Source: an uncultured Gemmatimonadaceae bacterium (GTDB lineage: Bacteria > Gemmatimonadota > Gemmatimonadetes > Gemmatimonadales > Gemmatimonadaceae). From it: a stretch of DNA of 6,363 nt. The notes under the pieces are model-generated. The model did not search any database and was not told where the DNA came from. It saw nothing but the letters and a program-made list of their open reading frames with translations. The translations under genes and the position numbers were made by a program. The stretch's first letter is position 1. Every line of letters begins with the position of its first letter. Location of the stretch: the NCBI GenBank assembly GCA_955652265.1, contig CATPBD010000164.1:1-6363 (forward strand), written 5' to 3'. Shown piece after piece: positions 1-6,363 of the stretch.

Positions 1-170
1 GAGTCGCCCAGCACATTGATGTAGCGGTTCAACTCCGGATCCTGGACGATCGGTAGTTGTGCGTTGATCTGTTGCGCATATTCCTGTCCCATCTGCACTT
101 CCTGCTGCTGGGATATTCCGCAAGCAACGAGGGAGCACGTGACGGCAATGCCTACAAGAAATCGCTTCAT
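1..170 (-). CDS. M48-family metalloprotease lipoprotein, N-terminal part (cut by window edge)
   Basis: This gene starts at the ATG complementary to 168-170 and runs off the left edge; 56 complete codons are visible with no stop. The product begins MKRFLVGIAVTCSLVACG, a short basic start, a hydrophobic stretch and a lipobox LVAC with Cys17. This predicts export, lipidation and cleavage by signal peptidase II; Gly at +2 does not suggest inner-membrane retention. The following segment, with EVQMGQEYAQQINAQLPIV and then DPELNRYINVLGD, closely resembles the opening of bacterial M48 (Ste24/BepA-like) peptidases, which act in periplasmic or outer-membrane protein quality control. The HEXXH zinc motif would lie outside the window, so catalysis is inferred. 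A GGAG sits five bases before the ATG. The gene is divergent from the methyltransferase. Confidence 0.8.
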   Translation of the reverse strand, partial: MKRFLVGIAVTCSLVACGISQQQEVQMGQEYAQQINAQLPIVQDPELNRYINVLGD

Positions 171-245
171 TGATACTCCGGCGATGAGATTGCTTCTGAG
201 ACGCAAAGGCAAAACATATTCCAAGAATTACCCTGCTGGTATTCT
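171..245. promoter_or_regulatory. Divergent intergenic region, presumed promoters for both flanking genes
   Basis: These 75 bases separate two divergently read genes, so at least one promoter for each direction is expected here or just inside the genes. The middle (about 206-230) is AT-richer than the flanking coding DNA, which fits promoter DNA. I could not find a convincing -35/-10 pair with normal spacing on either strand, and no operator-like palindrome stands out. The function is inferred from gene orientation. Confidence 0.35.
176..179 (-). promoter_or_regulatory. Ribosome binding site of the M48 lipoprotein gene
   Basis: Read on the minus strand, GGAG is followed by five bases (TATCA) and the ATG. 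This is the clearest Shine-Dalgarno site in the window and supports the start that puts a complete lipoprotein signal peptide at the N-terminus. Confidence 0.55.
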
Positions 246-1004
246 GTGAAACTACTTACACTCGCGCGCGATCTGCACCGCCGAAAAGCACGCGAAAAAC
301 ATTCGCTCTTCATCGCGGAAGGCGTTCGCTCGGTTGAGGAGCTGCTGCGATCCGGCCTCGCCGTTCGAGGCGCGTTGGTTGCTCCCCAGCTCGCTTCCGC
401 CCCGCGTGGCGAAGCCTTGCGCAGGCAGCTCGATCAGTCGCGCGTTGAAGTCTCAGAGGTTTCAGAGAAGGATTTCCGCAGCGCGGCGGAGACAGAGTCG
501 CCCCAGGGGGTTATCGCGATTGGCGAGGTTCCCACCCGATCTCTGGATACACTCGACATACCACTTGTGTGCCGAATCCTGGTGCTGGACGCAGTACAGG
601 ATCCGGGAAACGTCGGAACGATAGTGCGCACTGCGGCCGCTCTTGGCGCCACAGCGACGATCGCACTCCCAGGCACGGTTGATCTCTGGAACCCAAAAGT
701 GATCAGAAGCTCCATGGGGGCCCAGTTTTACCACTCCGCCTTCCACGCCGATTGGGCGAGCCTCTCGCGCCTCCTCGACGCCGAGAAGATCGAGCTGTGG
801 GCAGCGGATGCGCGCGGGGATCCTGTCGACCGAGCACGTGCTGTTAAGCGTCTGGCAATCGTCGTAGGTAATGAAGGGTCGGGCCTCAGCGCGGAAATTC
901 GCGCGCGAGCGGACCGTACTATCTCGCTTCCCATCGCCACTAGCGTCGAGTCTCTCAACGTGGCGGTAGCAGCGGGCATCATACTCCACGAGCTTCGTCC
1001 ATGA
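246..1004 (+). CDS. SpoU/TrmH-family RNA 2'-O-methyltransferase
   Basis: A 252-residue SPOUT-class enzyme that should transfer methyl from S-adenosylmethionine to a ribose 2'-OH of rRNA or tRNA in the cytoplasm. Residues 1-95 look like the L30e-like substrate-binding domain (KAREKHSLFIAEGVRSVEEL). The catalytic SpoU domain follows, with all three motifs: motif 1 DPGNVGTIVRTA (119-130, Asn122 and Arg128), motif 2 VVGNEGSGLS (206-215) and motif 3 SLPIATSVESLNVAVAAGI (227-245), which form the knotted SAM site. The length is normal for the RlmB/TsnR-like group; the exact target nucleotide cannot be told from sequence. The GTG at 246 is the first possible start after an in-frame TGA at 171-173, and no clear Shine-Dalgarno precedes it. 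The stop overlaps the next gene by ATGA, indicating co-transcription. Confidence 0.93.
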   Translation: MKLLTLARDLHRRKAREKHSLFIAEGVRSVEELLRSGLAVRGALVAPQLASAPRGEALRRQLDQSRVEVSEVSEKDFRSAAETESPQGVIAIGEVPTRSLDTLDIPLVCRILVLDAVQDPGNVGTIVRTAAALGATATIALPGTVDLWNPKVIRSSMGAQFYHSAFHADWASLSRLLDAEKIELWAADARGDPVDRARAVKRLAIVVGNEGSGLSAEIRARADRTISLPIATSVESLNVAVAAGIILHELRP

Positions 1005-1855
1005 TCGCTACTCTGGAAGCCATCTATGTGTTCGCCATGGGAGCCTGTTTCGGCTCCTTCCTCAATGTGTGCATTGACCGCTGGCCCGAAGGTCTCTCCG
1101 TGGTGAAGCCGAGGTCGAGATGCCCCAAGTGCGGACATCAAATCAAGGCGACGGAGAATATCCCGATCGTGAGCTGGCTGCTCCTCCGCGGGCGGTGCAG
1201 CGGCTGTAGAGAGCGGATCTCGATCCAGTACCCGATCGTGGAGCTGTTAGTTGGCTTGCTCTGGCTGGCCGCCTTCCTTCAGTTCGGGATGTTGTTCACG
1301 GCGTTTCGCGTTGCGGTTTTCGCGACCGTGCTTCTCGGAATCTCTATCACTGATGCAAAACACTTCCTCATTCCCGATGGCTTCACTGTGTTCGGGCTGT
1401 TTTTCGTGCTCCTCACTTCATTCGTAGCGCTCTACCTCGGCCAATCCGAGCCGTTCGCGGGGCCGTGGGACGCATTCATCGGGATGTGTGTTGGTGCGGG
1501 TGCGATATCCATCGTCGGATGGCTCGGCGAAGTGTGGCTCAAGAGGCCGGCGATGGGGTTCGGTGATGTAACACTCATGGCGGTTGTCGGCGCTGCGGTC
1601 GGTCCGACTCGGGCACTGCTCACGATCTTCATCGCCGCCATTCTCGCGCCGATCGTGCTGCTCGGGGTCGTTTATCCGCTCTCCGCTCGCGGACTGGCCG
1701 ACGACAAGGGACAGACGGAGCTGGCGCTGGAAGCGAGTGGTGGATGGCGCAAACGCGAGCTTCCATTCGGCGTCTTTCTTGCGCCGGCTGCGCTGATTGC
1801 TTTGCTTTGCGGAGACGCGATCATCGCGTGGTATCTACGGTTCTCGGGGCTCTGA
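1001..1855 (+). CDS. Type IV prepilin peptidase / N-methyltransferase (A24 family)
   Basis: A 284-residue polytopic inner-membrane aspartyl protease that cleaves the leader of type IV pilins or type II secretion pseudopilins and, in the bifunctional form, methylates the new N-terminus. The N-terminal domain shows GACFGSFLNVCIDRWPEG (14-31) and the zinc-binding cysteine pairs CPKC (41-44) and CSGC (66-69), joined by the conserved ENIPIVSWLLLRG (52-64). The two catalytic aspartates are Asp118 in SITDAKHFLIPD and Asp189 in MGFGDVTLM. The late PFGVFLAPA segment (255-263) is also typical. Several hydrophobic helices lie between these motifs. All key residues are present, so it should be active. 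Its ATG overlaps the methyltransferase stop, suggesting translational coupling. No pilin or secretion genes are in the window, so the substrate is unknown (PilD/GspO type). Confidence 0.95.
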   Translation: MIATLEAIYVFAMGACFGSFLNVCIDRWPEGLSVVKPRSRCPKCGHQIKATENIPIVSWLLLRGRCSGCRERISIQYPIVELLVGLLWLAAFLQFGMLFTAFRVAVFATVLLGISITDAKHFLIPDGFTVFGLFFVLLTSFVALYLGQSEPFAGPWDAFIGMCVGAGAISIVGWLGEVWLKRPAMGFGDVTLMAVVGAAVGPTRALLTIFIAAILAPIVLLGVVYPLSARGLADDKGQTELALEASGGWRKRELPFGVFLAPAALIALLCGDAIIAWYLRFSGL

Positions 1856-1881
1856 CACGGGCTTCCCTCCAATCGCTTGAA

Positions 1882-3153
1882 ATGAGTGCTCAATTGAATC
1901 GAAGCATCGTCCTCGCGGCTGCAGCCTCCCTCGGGCTCGTATCCGCGTGCGAAAGCCAGAAGCCCAAGTACGAAGGCCCATACGCCGCGCAGGTGGCCGA
2001 AGCAGTGCCGATGATCGAGAAAGCGGTGGGACTCAAGTTCAAGACTCCGCCGAAAGTCGAGACGCGCTCTAAGGAGCAGGTAAAGGAGTACATCATCAAG
2101 CAGGTGAGCGACTCGCAATCTGTCCGCGAGCTCAACGGGGAAGAGGCGGCCTACAAGAGGCTCGGCATGATTCCCGACACGCTCAAGCTGCAGCCGTTCA
2201 TAGAGAGTCTCCTCGTCGAACAGATCGTCGGCTTCTACGATCCGCACACCAAAGTTTTGTACATTGTGGACGGCTCGTCCAAGGACCTAGTGGCGACGAT
2301 TGTGACGCACGAGCTCGTACACGCGCTGCAGGACCAGTATATCAGCCTCGATTCCGTCCAAAAGACTGTCGGCGACAACGATCGCTCATCGGCCGCGCAG
2401 TCAGTGTTCGAGGGGCAGGCTGTCTATGAGCAGATCTCAATCATGCTCGGCGGCACCAACATCGCGATCAATCTCCCCGGTGGGTGGGACCGGATCAGAG
2501 AAATGATTCGGGAGACCCAGTCGTCGATGCCGATCTTCGCAGCGGCTCCACGGGTAATTCAAGAGACCCTCATTTTCCCGTACCTGAGTGGAGCGGAATT
2601 CTACAGGAATTACAAGGAACGCAAACCGGGTTCGATCATCTACAAGGACATGCCGGTTTCCACCGAGCAGATAATTCATCCTTCGGCGTATTTCGGCACT
2701 CGAGATAATCCGACGAAGGTTACGCTCGGCGCGCTCACCAACGCGAATGGAGTGTACGAAAACGACCTGGGAGAATTTGAGACGAGGTTGTTCCTCTTCC
2801 AGCACCTCAACGATCAGAACGAAGCGATTCGCGGCGCATCCGGCTGGGACGGAGATCGATACGCGATAGTGAATACCCCGGAGGGACCTGGTATCGTGTG
2901 GCTCACCGTCTGGGATTCACCTGTTGAAGCCGGCGAGTTCTACGATCTCGCGGGTCGGGCAATCGAGAAACGGTTCTCCACCAAAGCGATCGCCGGATCG
3001 ACGAATCTCGTCAAGAAATATTCTGCCGGTGGGCGCGCGCTCCAGCTCACAACCGAGGAGATCGCCGGCCGACCGGTCGTTACCTACCAGGATCTACCGA
3101 GCGGTGCCAATCCGAACATCATCAACCCCTCGCAAGTGAAGCTGGTGAAGTAG
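1882..3153 (+). CDS. Putative zinc metalloprotease lipoprotein (HELVH, gluzincin-like)
   Basis: A 423-residue predicted lipoprotein. The ATG at 1882 is chosen because it gives a compact signal peptide with a lipobox ending at Cys23 (GLVSAC); the open frame extends upstream to 1744, but that part overlaps the prepilin peptidase and would bury the signal. The core is THELVHALQDQY, with zinc ligands His143 and His147 and catalytic Glu144. FEGQAVYEQ follows 30 residues later, where Glu177 is the likely third ligand, a gluzincin arrangement. FPYLSGAEFY (232-241) and PVSTEQIIHPSAYF (258-271) are segments I associate with uncharacterised bacterial proteins carrying HELxHALQDQ. The C-terminal part, about 150 residues, has no motif I recognise. 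The substrate is unknown. The gene lies 26 bases after the prepilin peptidase, likely in the same transcript, with no clear Shine-Dalgarno. It ends in TAG. Confidence 0.8.
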   Translation: MSAQLNRSIVLAAAASLGLVSACESQKPKYEGPYAAQVAEAVPMIEKAVGLKFKTPPKVETRSKEQVKEYIIKQVSDSQSVRELNGEEAAYKRLGMIPDTLKLQPFIESLLVEQIVGFYDPHTKVLYIVDGSSKDLVATIVTHELVHALQDQYISLDSVQKTVGDNDRSSAAQSVFEGQAVYEQISIMLGGTNIAINLPGGWDRIREMIRETQSSMPIFAAAPRVIQETLIFPYLSGAEFYRNYKERKPGSIIYKDMPVSTEQIIHPSAYFGTRDNPTKVTLGALTNANGVYENDLGEFETRLFLFQHLNDQNEAIRGASGWDGDRYAIVNTPEGPGIVWLTVWDSPVEAGEFYDLAGRAIEKRFSTKAIAGSTNLVKKYSAGGRALQLTTEEIAGRPVVTYQDLPSGANPNIINPSQVKLVK

Positions 3154-3156
3154 GCA

Positions 3157-3201
3157 CTCCGCAGCAGCCCACGGAGCCGAGTCATATAGCCCTGAGCTAT
3201 A
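3157..3201. terminator. Possible stem-loops between convergent genes
   Basis: Two small perfect inverted repeats lie here. CTCCG (3157-3161) pairs with CGGAG (3172-3176) across a 10-base loop, and TATAGC (3185-3190) pairs with GCTATA (3196-3201) across a 5-base loop. The second overlaps the stop codon of the DUF445 gene. Their position between convergent stop codons suits a two-way terminator, but the stems are short and neither strand has a T-run after them, so termination is only a suggestion. Confidence 0.3.
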
Positions 3202-4150
3202 GGCCGAGCAGCTTCTGCAGACCGAAAGTGCAGACCCCGATCAGGCCGCCAAGAACGTAGCCGGTGATGATGATCAGATTGAGCTCGTTCTGGATGACGC
3301 CCCGCAGGATCTCCTCGACACGATCGACGCTGAAAGCCATCACTTTGCGCTCCACCATCGCCTGCACGTCGAGCTTCTTGATCAGCTCGGGCAGCTGATC
3401 GTGTATCCACTCCCAGATCACTGGCGCGGCGGACGCGGCAAGTCGCGCGGGGGCTTCCGGATCCTTCTTCGCCTCGACATCACCCAGTATCTCCGAGATC
3501 GGCTTCTGTAAATACGTCAGGATCGTGTCGTGGATCGCCCGCGAGATCTCTTCCCTGATCTCGGGCTCCTCGAGCAGTCCAACGACCTGCTCTACTCCAT
3601 CAGTCTCGATCGCGTCGAGCACTGACTCGAATTTCTTCTCGGTCATCATCAGCTTGGCGAAAATGCGCTCGTGAAAGCGCATGTCCTCCACGAAGCGATT
3701 GAACATCGAGTGCAGTGCGGTGCGCAGCTTGACGCGAGTGGTGGGCTGGCCCAGGAACGCACCAAGCTTGGTCATCGCTACAGGCAGATACGCGGTCGTC
3801 GCTCCTTCGAGTGCGGTCACTACGGCGGGAGGAACCTTATCGATAAGCGGATCGCGCGAGGTGAGCATGTTGGCGATCACGTCCTCGAGCCGCGACTGAA
3901 ACGCGGCGAGGAGCTCGGGACGCGCCAGCTCAGTCTGCAGATCTCCCGGCGTGAGTAGTCGCTCGCCGACTGTGCGCCCGAGGCTTTTCGCCAGTCTCGC
4001 CTGATTCTTCGGGATCGCACCCTGGAAACCAAACTTCTTCTTCTTCGGGTTGAAGAGCATCCACACCGCTACGGTGTCGGAGAGTCCTCCTGCCGCTGTT
4101 CCGACGAAGACGTGGATGCCGAACTGGATCCAGGGATTGGCGACATTCAC
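3197..4150 (-). CDS. DUF445 family membrane protein
   Basis: A 317-residue protein of the DUF445 family, whose biochemical role is not established. The N-terminal block has a hydrophobic stretch (about 8-24), then GGLSDTVAVWMLFNP (21-35) and GAIPKNQARLAKSLGRTVGERLL (44-66), matching the family pattern in which a small-residue membrane segment leads into AVxMLF and GxIPK. A run of four lysines (36-39) after the first membrane segment suggests a cytoplasmic face. The middle, about 220 residues, is mostly charged amphipathic helix. The C-terminus has a second membrane segment (about 291-315, LIIITGYVLGGLIGVCTFG), so both ends probably sit in the inner membrane. The length is on the short side for the family. 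The start is GTG, immediately after the lon TAG with no base between; the nearby ATG at 4144-4146 is out of frame. Co-transcription with lon is likely. Confidence 0.88.
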   Translation of the reverse strand: MNVANPWIQFGIHVFVGTAAGGLSDTVAVWMLFNPKKKKFGFQGAIPKNQARLAKSLGRTVGERLLTPGDLQTELARPELLAAFQSRLEDVIANMLTSRDPLIDKVPPAVVTALEGATTAYLPVAMTKLGAFLGQPTTRVKLRTALHSMFNRFVEDMRFHERIFAKLMMTEKKFESVLDAIETDGVEQVVGLLEEPEIREEISRAIHDTILTYLQKPISEILGDVEAKKDPEAPARLAASAAPVIWEWIHDQLPELIKKLDVQAMVERKVMAFSVDRVEEILRGVIQNELNLIIITGYVLGGLIGVCTFGLQKLLGL

Positions 4151-6304
4151 CTACTGCGCGACTGCTCCTACCGGGCTTGACTGGTTGATGGAGGCGGTCA
4201 CCGAATCCGAAACGGCGTTCTTCGGCGCGACATCGCCGTGGGGCTCAGCGGAATCGGCGAGCGAGCCGGGGCCTTTCACGAGAAGCGCGAGGTGAATGAT
4301 CTCGTCCATCGTCGAAACGAACGTGAAGATCATGCTGTTGATCACCTCGTCGGGGATTCCACGCAGATCCTTCTCGTTCGCCTTGGGCAGAAGGACCTGC
4401 CGCAGTCCCGCCCGGTACGCCGCCATCACTTTTTCCTTGACACCACCTATCTCGAGCACCTTGCCGCGCAGCGTCATCTCGCCCGTGAGCGCAATGTCGC
4501 GACGGACTGGACGCCTGCTCAACACGCTCGCGATCGCCAGAGTAACGGCCGCACCGGCGCTTGGACCATCCTTCGGGATCGCGCCAGCAGGGAAGTGCAC
4601 GTGGAGATCGCACTCCTTGAACTCGATGTCCTCAACGCCGAGGGTATGCGCGCGCGACCGTACGTAGGAATACGCAGCGTCTACGGACTCGCGCATCACG
4701 TCTCCGAGCTGTCCCGTCACGGTAAGGCGTCCGGTGCCGGGCATGCGGAGCGCTTCGATCACCATCAGATCGCCACCGGTCGCCGTCCAGGCCATCCCTG
4801 TGACTGCCCCAATCTCTGGTTCCTGATCCGCGTCCTCGAGCGTGTAGGTCGGATTTCCCAGGATGTCGGTCACCATCGGATTGTCGACCACCCACGCGCC
4901 TTCTTCCCCGTCGGCTTTCTTGCGGGCGCGCTTGCGCATGAGAGCTGCGATGTTGCGCTCGAAGTTGCGGAGTCCGGCTTCGCGTGAATAGCGGCTCGAG
5001 ATGAAGCCGAGGACTTCGTCGGTGAACTGAATGTCCTTGTCGGTGATTCCGTGCTCCTCGAGGAGCCTCGGCAGCATGTAGCGCCATGCAATCTCGACTT
5101 TTTCTTCCACCGTGTAGCCGAGCACGCGGATGACTTCCATGCGGTCGCGCAACGGTGCAGGAATGTCGAACAGATTGTTCGCGGTGCAGATGAAGAGAAT
5201 GCTCGAGAGGTCGAAAGGCAGATTGAGATAATGGTCGACGAAGTTCGAGTTCTGCGAGGGATCGAGAACCTCGAGCATCGCTGCGGTCGGATCTCCCGAT
5301 GGCCCCCCCCTAGTCAACTTGTCTATCTCGTCGATCATCAGAACCGCCTCCCGCACCTGGACGCGACGCAGGGACTGCAGAATCAGACCAGGCATCGCTC
5401 CGACATAGGTACGGCGGTGTCCGCGAATTTCCGCTTCATCACGCACGCCGCCCACCGAGATTCGATAGAACGCGCGGCTGATGGACATTGCGATCGCTTC
5501 GCCGAGGGAAGTCTTGCCTGTTCCCGGAGGTCCGACGAAGCAGAGGATTGGACCGTGGGGATCGCCCCCGCGTAGCTTCCGCACCGCCAGGTACTCGGTG
5601 ATGCGCTCCTTCGCTTCCTTGAGCCCGTAGTGCCGGCTGTCCAATAGTTCCTCGACCTTTTTCAGCTCGATGACTTCGTCGCTGGAGGACTTGCCGTTCC
5701 ACGGCAGCGCCAACATCCAATCGAGATAGGTGCGAATGACCTGATACTCGCTCGAAGCGGGGGAGAGATTGCGCATGCGCTCGATCTCGCGCCTTCCTTC
5801 CTGCGCCGCCTTCTCCGGCAGATTCGCTTCCTCGAGCTTCTTGAGGGTCTCGATCGCTTCTTTTTCCCCCGGATCGCCCTCGCCCAGCTCCGACTGAATC
5901 GCGCGCAGCTGCTGGCGCAGGTAGAACTCCCGCTGGTGCTGCTCGATTTTGATCTCGGTCTGGCGCTTGACATCTTCGGCGACGCGGGCCCGGCCGACTT
6001 CGCGCTCGACGCGGCCGAGCAGAAACTTCAGGCGCTGGCCAATGTTGAGCCGCTGAAGAATCTCGTCCTTGTCGGAGACCTTGAAGTTGAGATTCGTAGC
6101 GGCGAGATCGGCGAAGCGACCCGGATCCGAGATGTTCATCTTGAGGATCGCCGGTACTTCGTCTGGAATTCGATCGATCAGCTCCGCCAGCGTCTCAGCG
6201 CCGGCCACGATCCGTGAGATGAGATCATCGACTTCGTTGGGATCGGGCGGGATTTCTTTAGCCGGCTTGATGCGGACGATCGGAAATGGCTCTGTTTGCG
6301 CCAC
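4151..6304 (-). CDS. lon: Lon ATP-dependent protease, N-terminally interrupted
   Basis: A cytoplasmic AAA+ serine protease (S16) that unfolds and degrades misfolded and regulatory proteins. From the GTG at 6304 there are 717 codons. Residues 1-75 are the end of the LON substrate-binding domain; the coiled-coil/helical region follows (about 80-240, including QREFYLRQQLRAIQSELGEGD). The AAA+ module has Walker A GPPGTGKT (258-265), Walker B VLMIDEID (321-328) and DRMEVI (387-392). The protease domain carries Ser582 in KDGPSAG and Lys625 in GGVKEK, the catalytic dyad. A tail of about 37 residues rich in Ser, Ala and Val follows the conserved core. Bacterial Lon is usually near 780-830 residues, so roughly 100 are missing. 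GTG 6304 lies two codons after an in-frame TAA and has no well-spaced Shine-Dalgarno, so it is probably not the native start. The stop TAG abuts the DUF445 start. Confidence 0.93.
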   Translation of the reverse strand: MAQTEPFPIVRIKPAKEIPPDPNEVDDLISRIVAGAETLAELIDRIPDEVPAILKMNISDPGRFADLAATNLNFKVSDKDEILQRLNIGQRLKFLLGRVEREVGRARVAEDVKRQTEIKIEQHQREFYLRQQLRAIQSELGEGDPGEKEAIETLKKLEEANLPEKAAQEGRREIERMRNLSPASSEYQVIRTYLDWMLALPWNGKSSSDEVIELKKVEELLDSRHYGLKEAKERITEYLAVRKLRGGDPHGPILCFVGPPGTGKTSLGEAIAMSISRAFYRISVGGVRDEAEIRGHRRTYVGAMPGLILQSLRRVQVREAVLMIDEIDKLTRGGPSGDPTAAMLEVLDPSQNSNFVDHYLNLPFDLSSILFICTANNLFDIPAPLRDRMEVIRVLGYTVEEKVEIAWRYMLPRLLEEHGITDKDIQFTDEVLGFISSRYSREAGLRNFERNIAALMRKRARKKADGEEGAWVVDNPMVTDILGNPTYTLEDADQEPEIGAVTGMAWTATGGDLMVIEALRMPGTGRLTVTGQLGDVMRESVDAAYSYVRSRAHTLGVEDIEFKECDLHVHFPAGAIPKDGPSAGAAVTLAIASVLSRRPVRRDIALTGEMTLRGKVLEIGGVKEKVMAAYRAGLRQVLLPKANEKDLRGIPDEVINSMIFTFVSTMDEIIHLALLVKGPGSLADSAEPHGDVAPKNAVSDSVTASINQSSPVGAVAQ

Positions 6305-6307
6305 GCC

Positions 6308-6363
6308 TTAGACGAAGATGCGCCTGAGACCTTGAAGGGTGATCTGAACGGTCTCGCCGGGAA
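6308..6363 (-). pseudogene. lon: Upstream in-frame piece of lon ending in a stop codon
   Basis: Read on the minus strand in the same frame as the Lon gene, 6361-6311 encodes PGETVQITLQGLRRIFV. TAA (6310-6308), Gly and the GTG at 6304 follow. The peptide fits the LON N-domain, where a beta strand leads to a G-L-x-R motif and then to the strand that continues as VAQTEPFPIVRIKP. Lon homology therefore seems to run through the stop without a frame change. The rest of the N-terminus lies outside the window. It could be a nonsense mutation, a sequence error, or a site read through or restarted. Confidence 0.65.

Noticed and set aside
190..220. TTGCTT and CATATT as a sigma-70-like promoter for the methyltransferase
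   Set aside because: The 19-base spacing is too long and both elements match poorly; it is not strong enough to call as a site.
64..249. 61-codon plus-strand open frame at the left edge
   Set aside because: It is opposite the M48 lipoprotein start and crosses the divergent promoter region; its Cys-rich protein is the reverse reading of the signal peptide.
1744..1881. Upstream extension of the HELVH lipoprotein gene, giving a 469-codon frame
   Set aside because: It overlaps the end of the prepilin peptidase in another frame and would place 46 unrelated residues before a clean lipoprotein signal peptide; the ATG at 1882 is the better start.
1672..2247. 191-codon minus-strand open frame across the prepilin peptidase and lipoprotein genes
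   Set aside because: It spans two well-supported plus-strand genes and their gap, and its composition is that of reversed coding DNA.
4034..4046. CTT/TTC trinucleotide repeat
   Set aside because: It is only four units long and simply encodes the KKKK stretch next to the first membrane segment of the DUF445 protein.
4238..4987. 249-codon plus-strand open frame opposite lon
   Set aside because: It lies wholly antisense to conserved Lon protease coding sequence, has a His/Arg-rich composition typical of GC-rich shadow frames, and shows no recognisable motif.
5051..5575. 174-codon plus-strand open frame opposite the Lon AAA+ domain
   Set aside because: It is antisense to Walker A/B coding sequence and has no recognisable domain or ribosome site; it is a shadow frame.

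Overview
The window is a GC-rich bacterial chromosomal segment, with no phage, transposon, CRISPR or RNA gene visible. Several features point to a diderm (Gram-negative type) bacterium. These are two lipoprotein signal peptides on putative proteases, a prepilin peptidase, and Lon followed directly by a DUF445 protein. The overall look would suit Gemmatimonadota or a neighbouring phylum, but that is an impression of style and not something a marker in the window proves.

Layout. Positions 1-170 (minus) hold the first 56 codons of an M48-type metalloprotease lipoprotein that runs off the left edge. A 75-base divergent gap follows. Then comes a plus-strand run of three genes: a SpoU/TrmH-family RNA 2'-O-methyltransferase (246-1004, GTG start), a type IV prepilin peptidase overlapping it by ATGA (1001-1855), and a putative zinc metalloprotease lipoprotein with HELVH and a downstream Glu (1882-3153). 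A short convergent gap with small inverted repeats (3154-3196) separates these from a minus-strand pair. That pair is Lon protease (4151-6304 and beyond) followed with no gap by a DUF445 membrane protein (3197-4150).

The genes share a loose theme of protein quality control and envelope processing: a cytoplasmic ATP-dependent protease, two envelope metalloproteases, a prepilin-processing membrane protease and a membrane protein of unknown role. The methyltransferase is an ordinary housekeeping gene.

The observation most worth checking is in lon. The apparent 717-codon gene starts at a GTG two codons after an in-frame TAA (6308-6310). The 17 codons before that TAA, up to the window edge, read in the same frame as plausible Lon N-domain sequence. 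The true lon gene therefore seems to extend beyond the window and to be interrupted by one stop codon: a real nonsense mutation, a recoding site, a split gene or a sequence error. Otherwise the window is fairly ordinary, and I see no clear new system.
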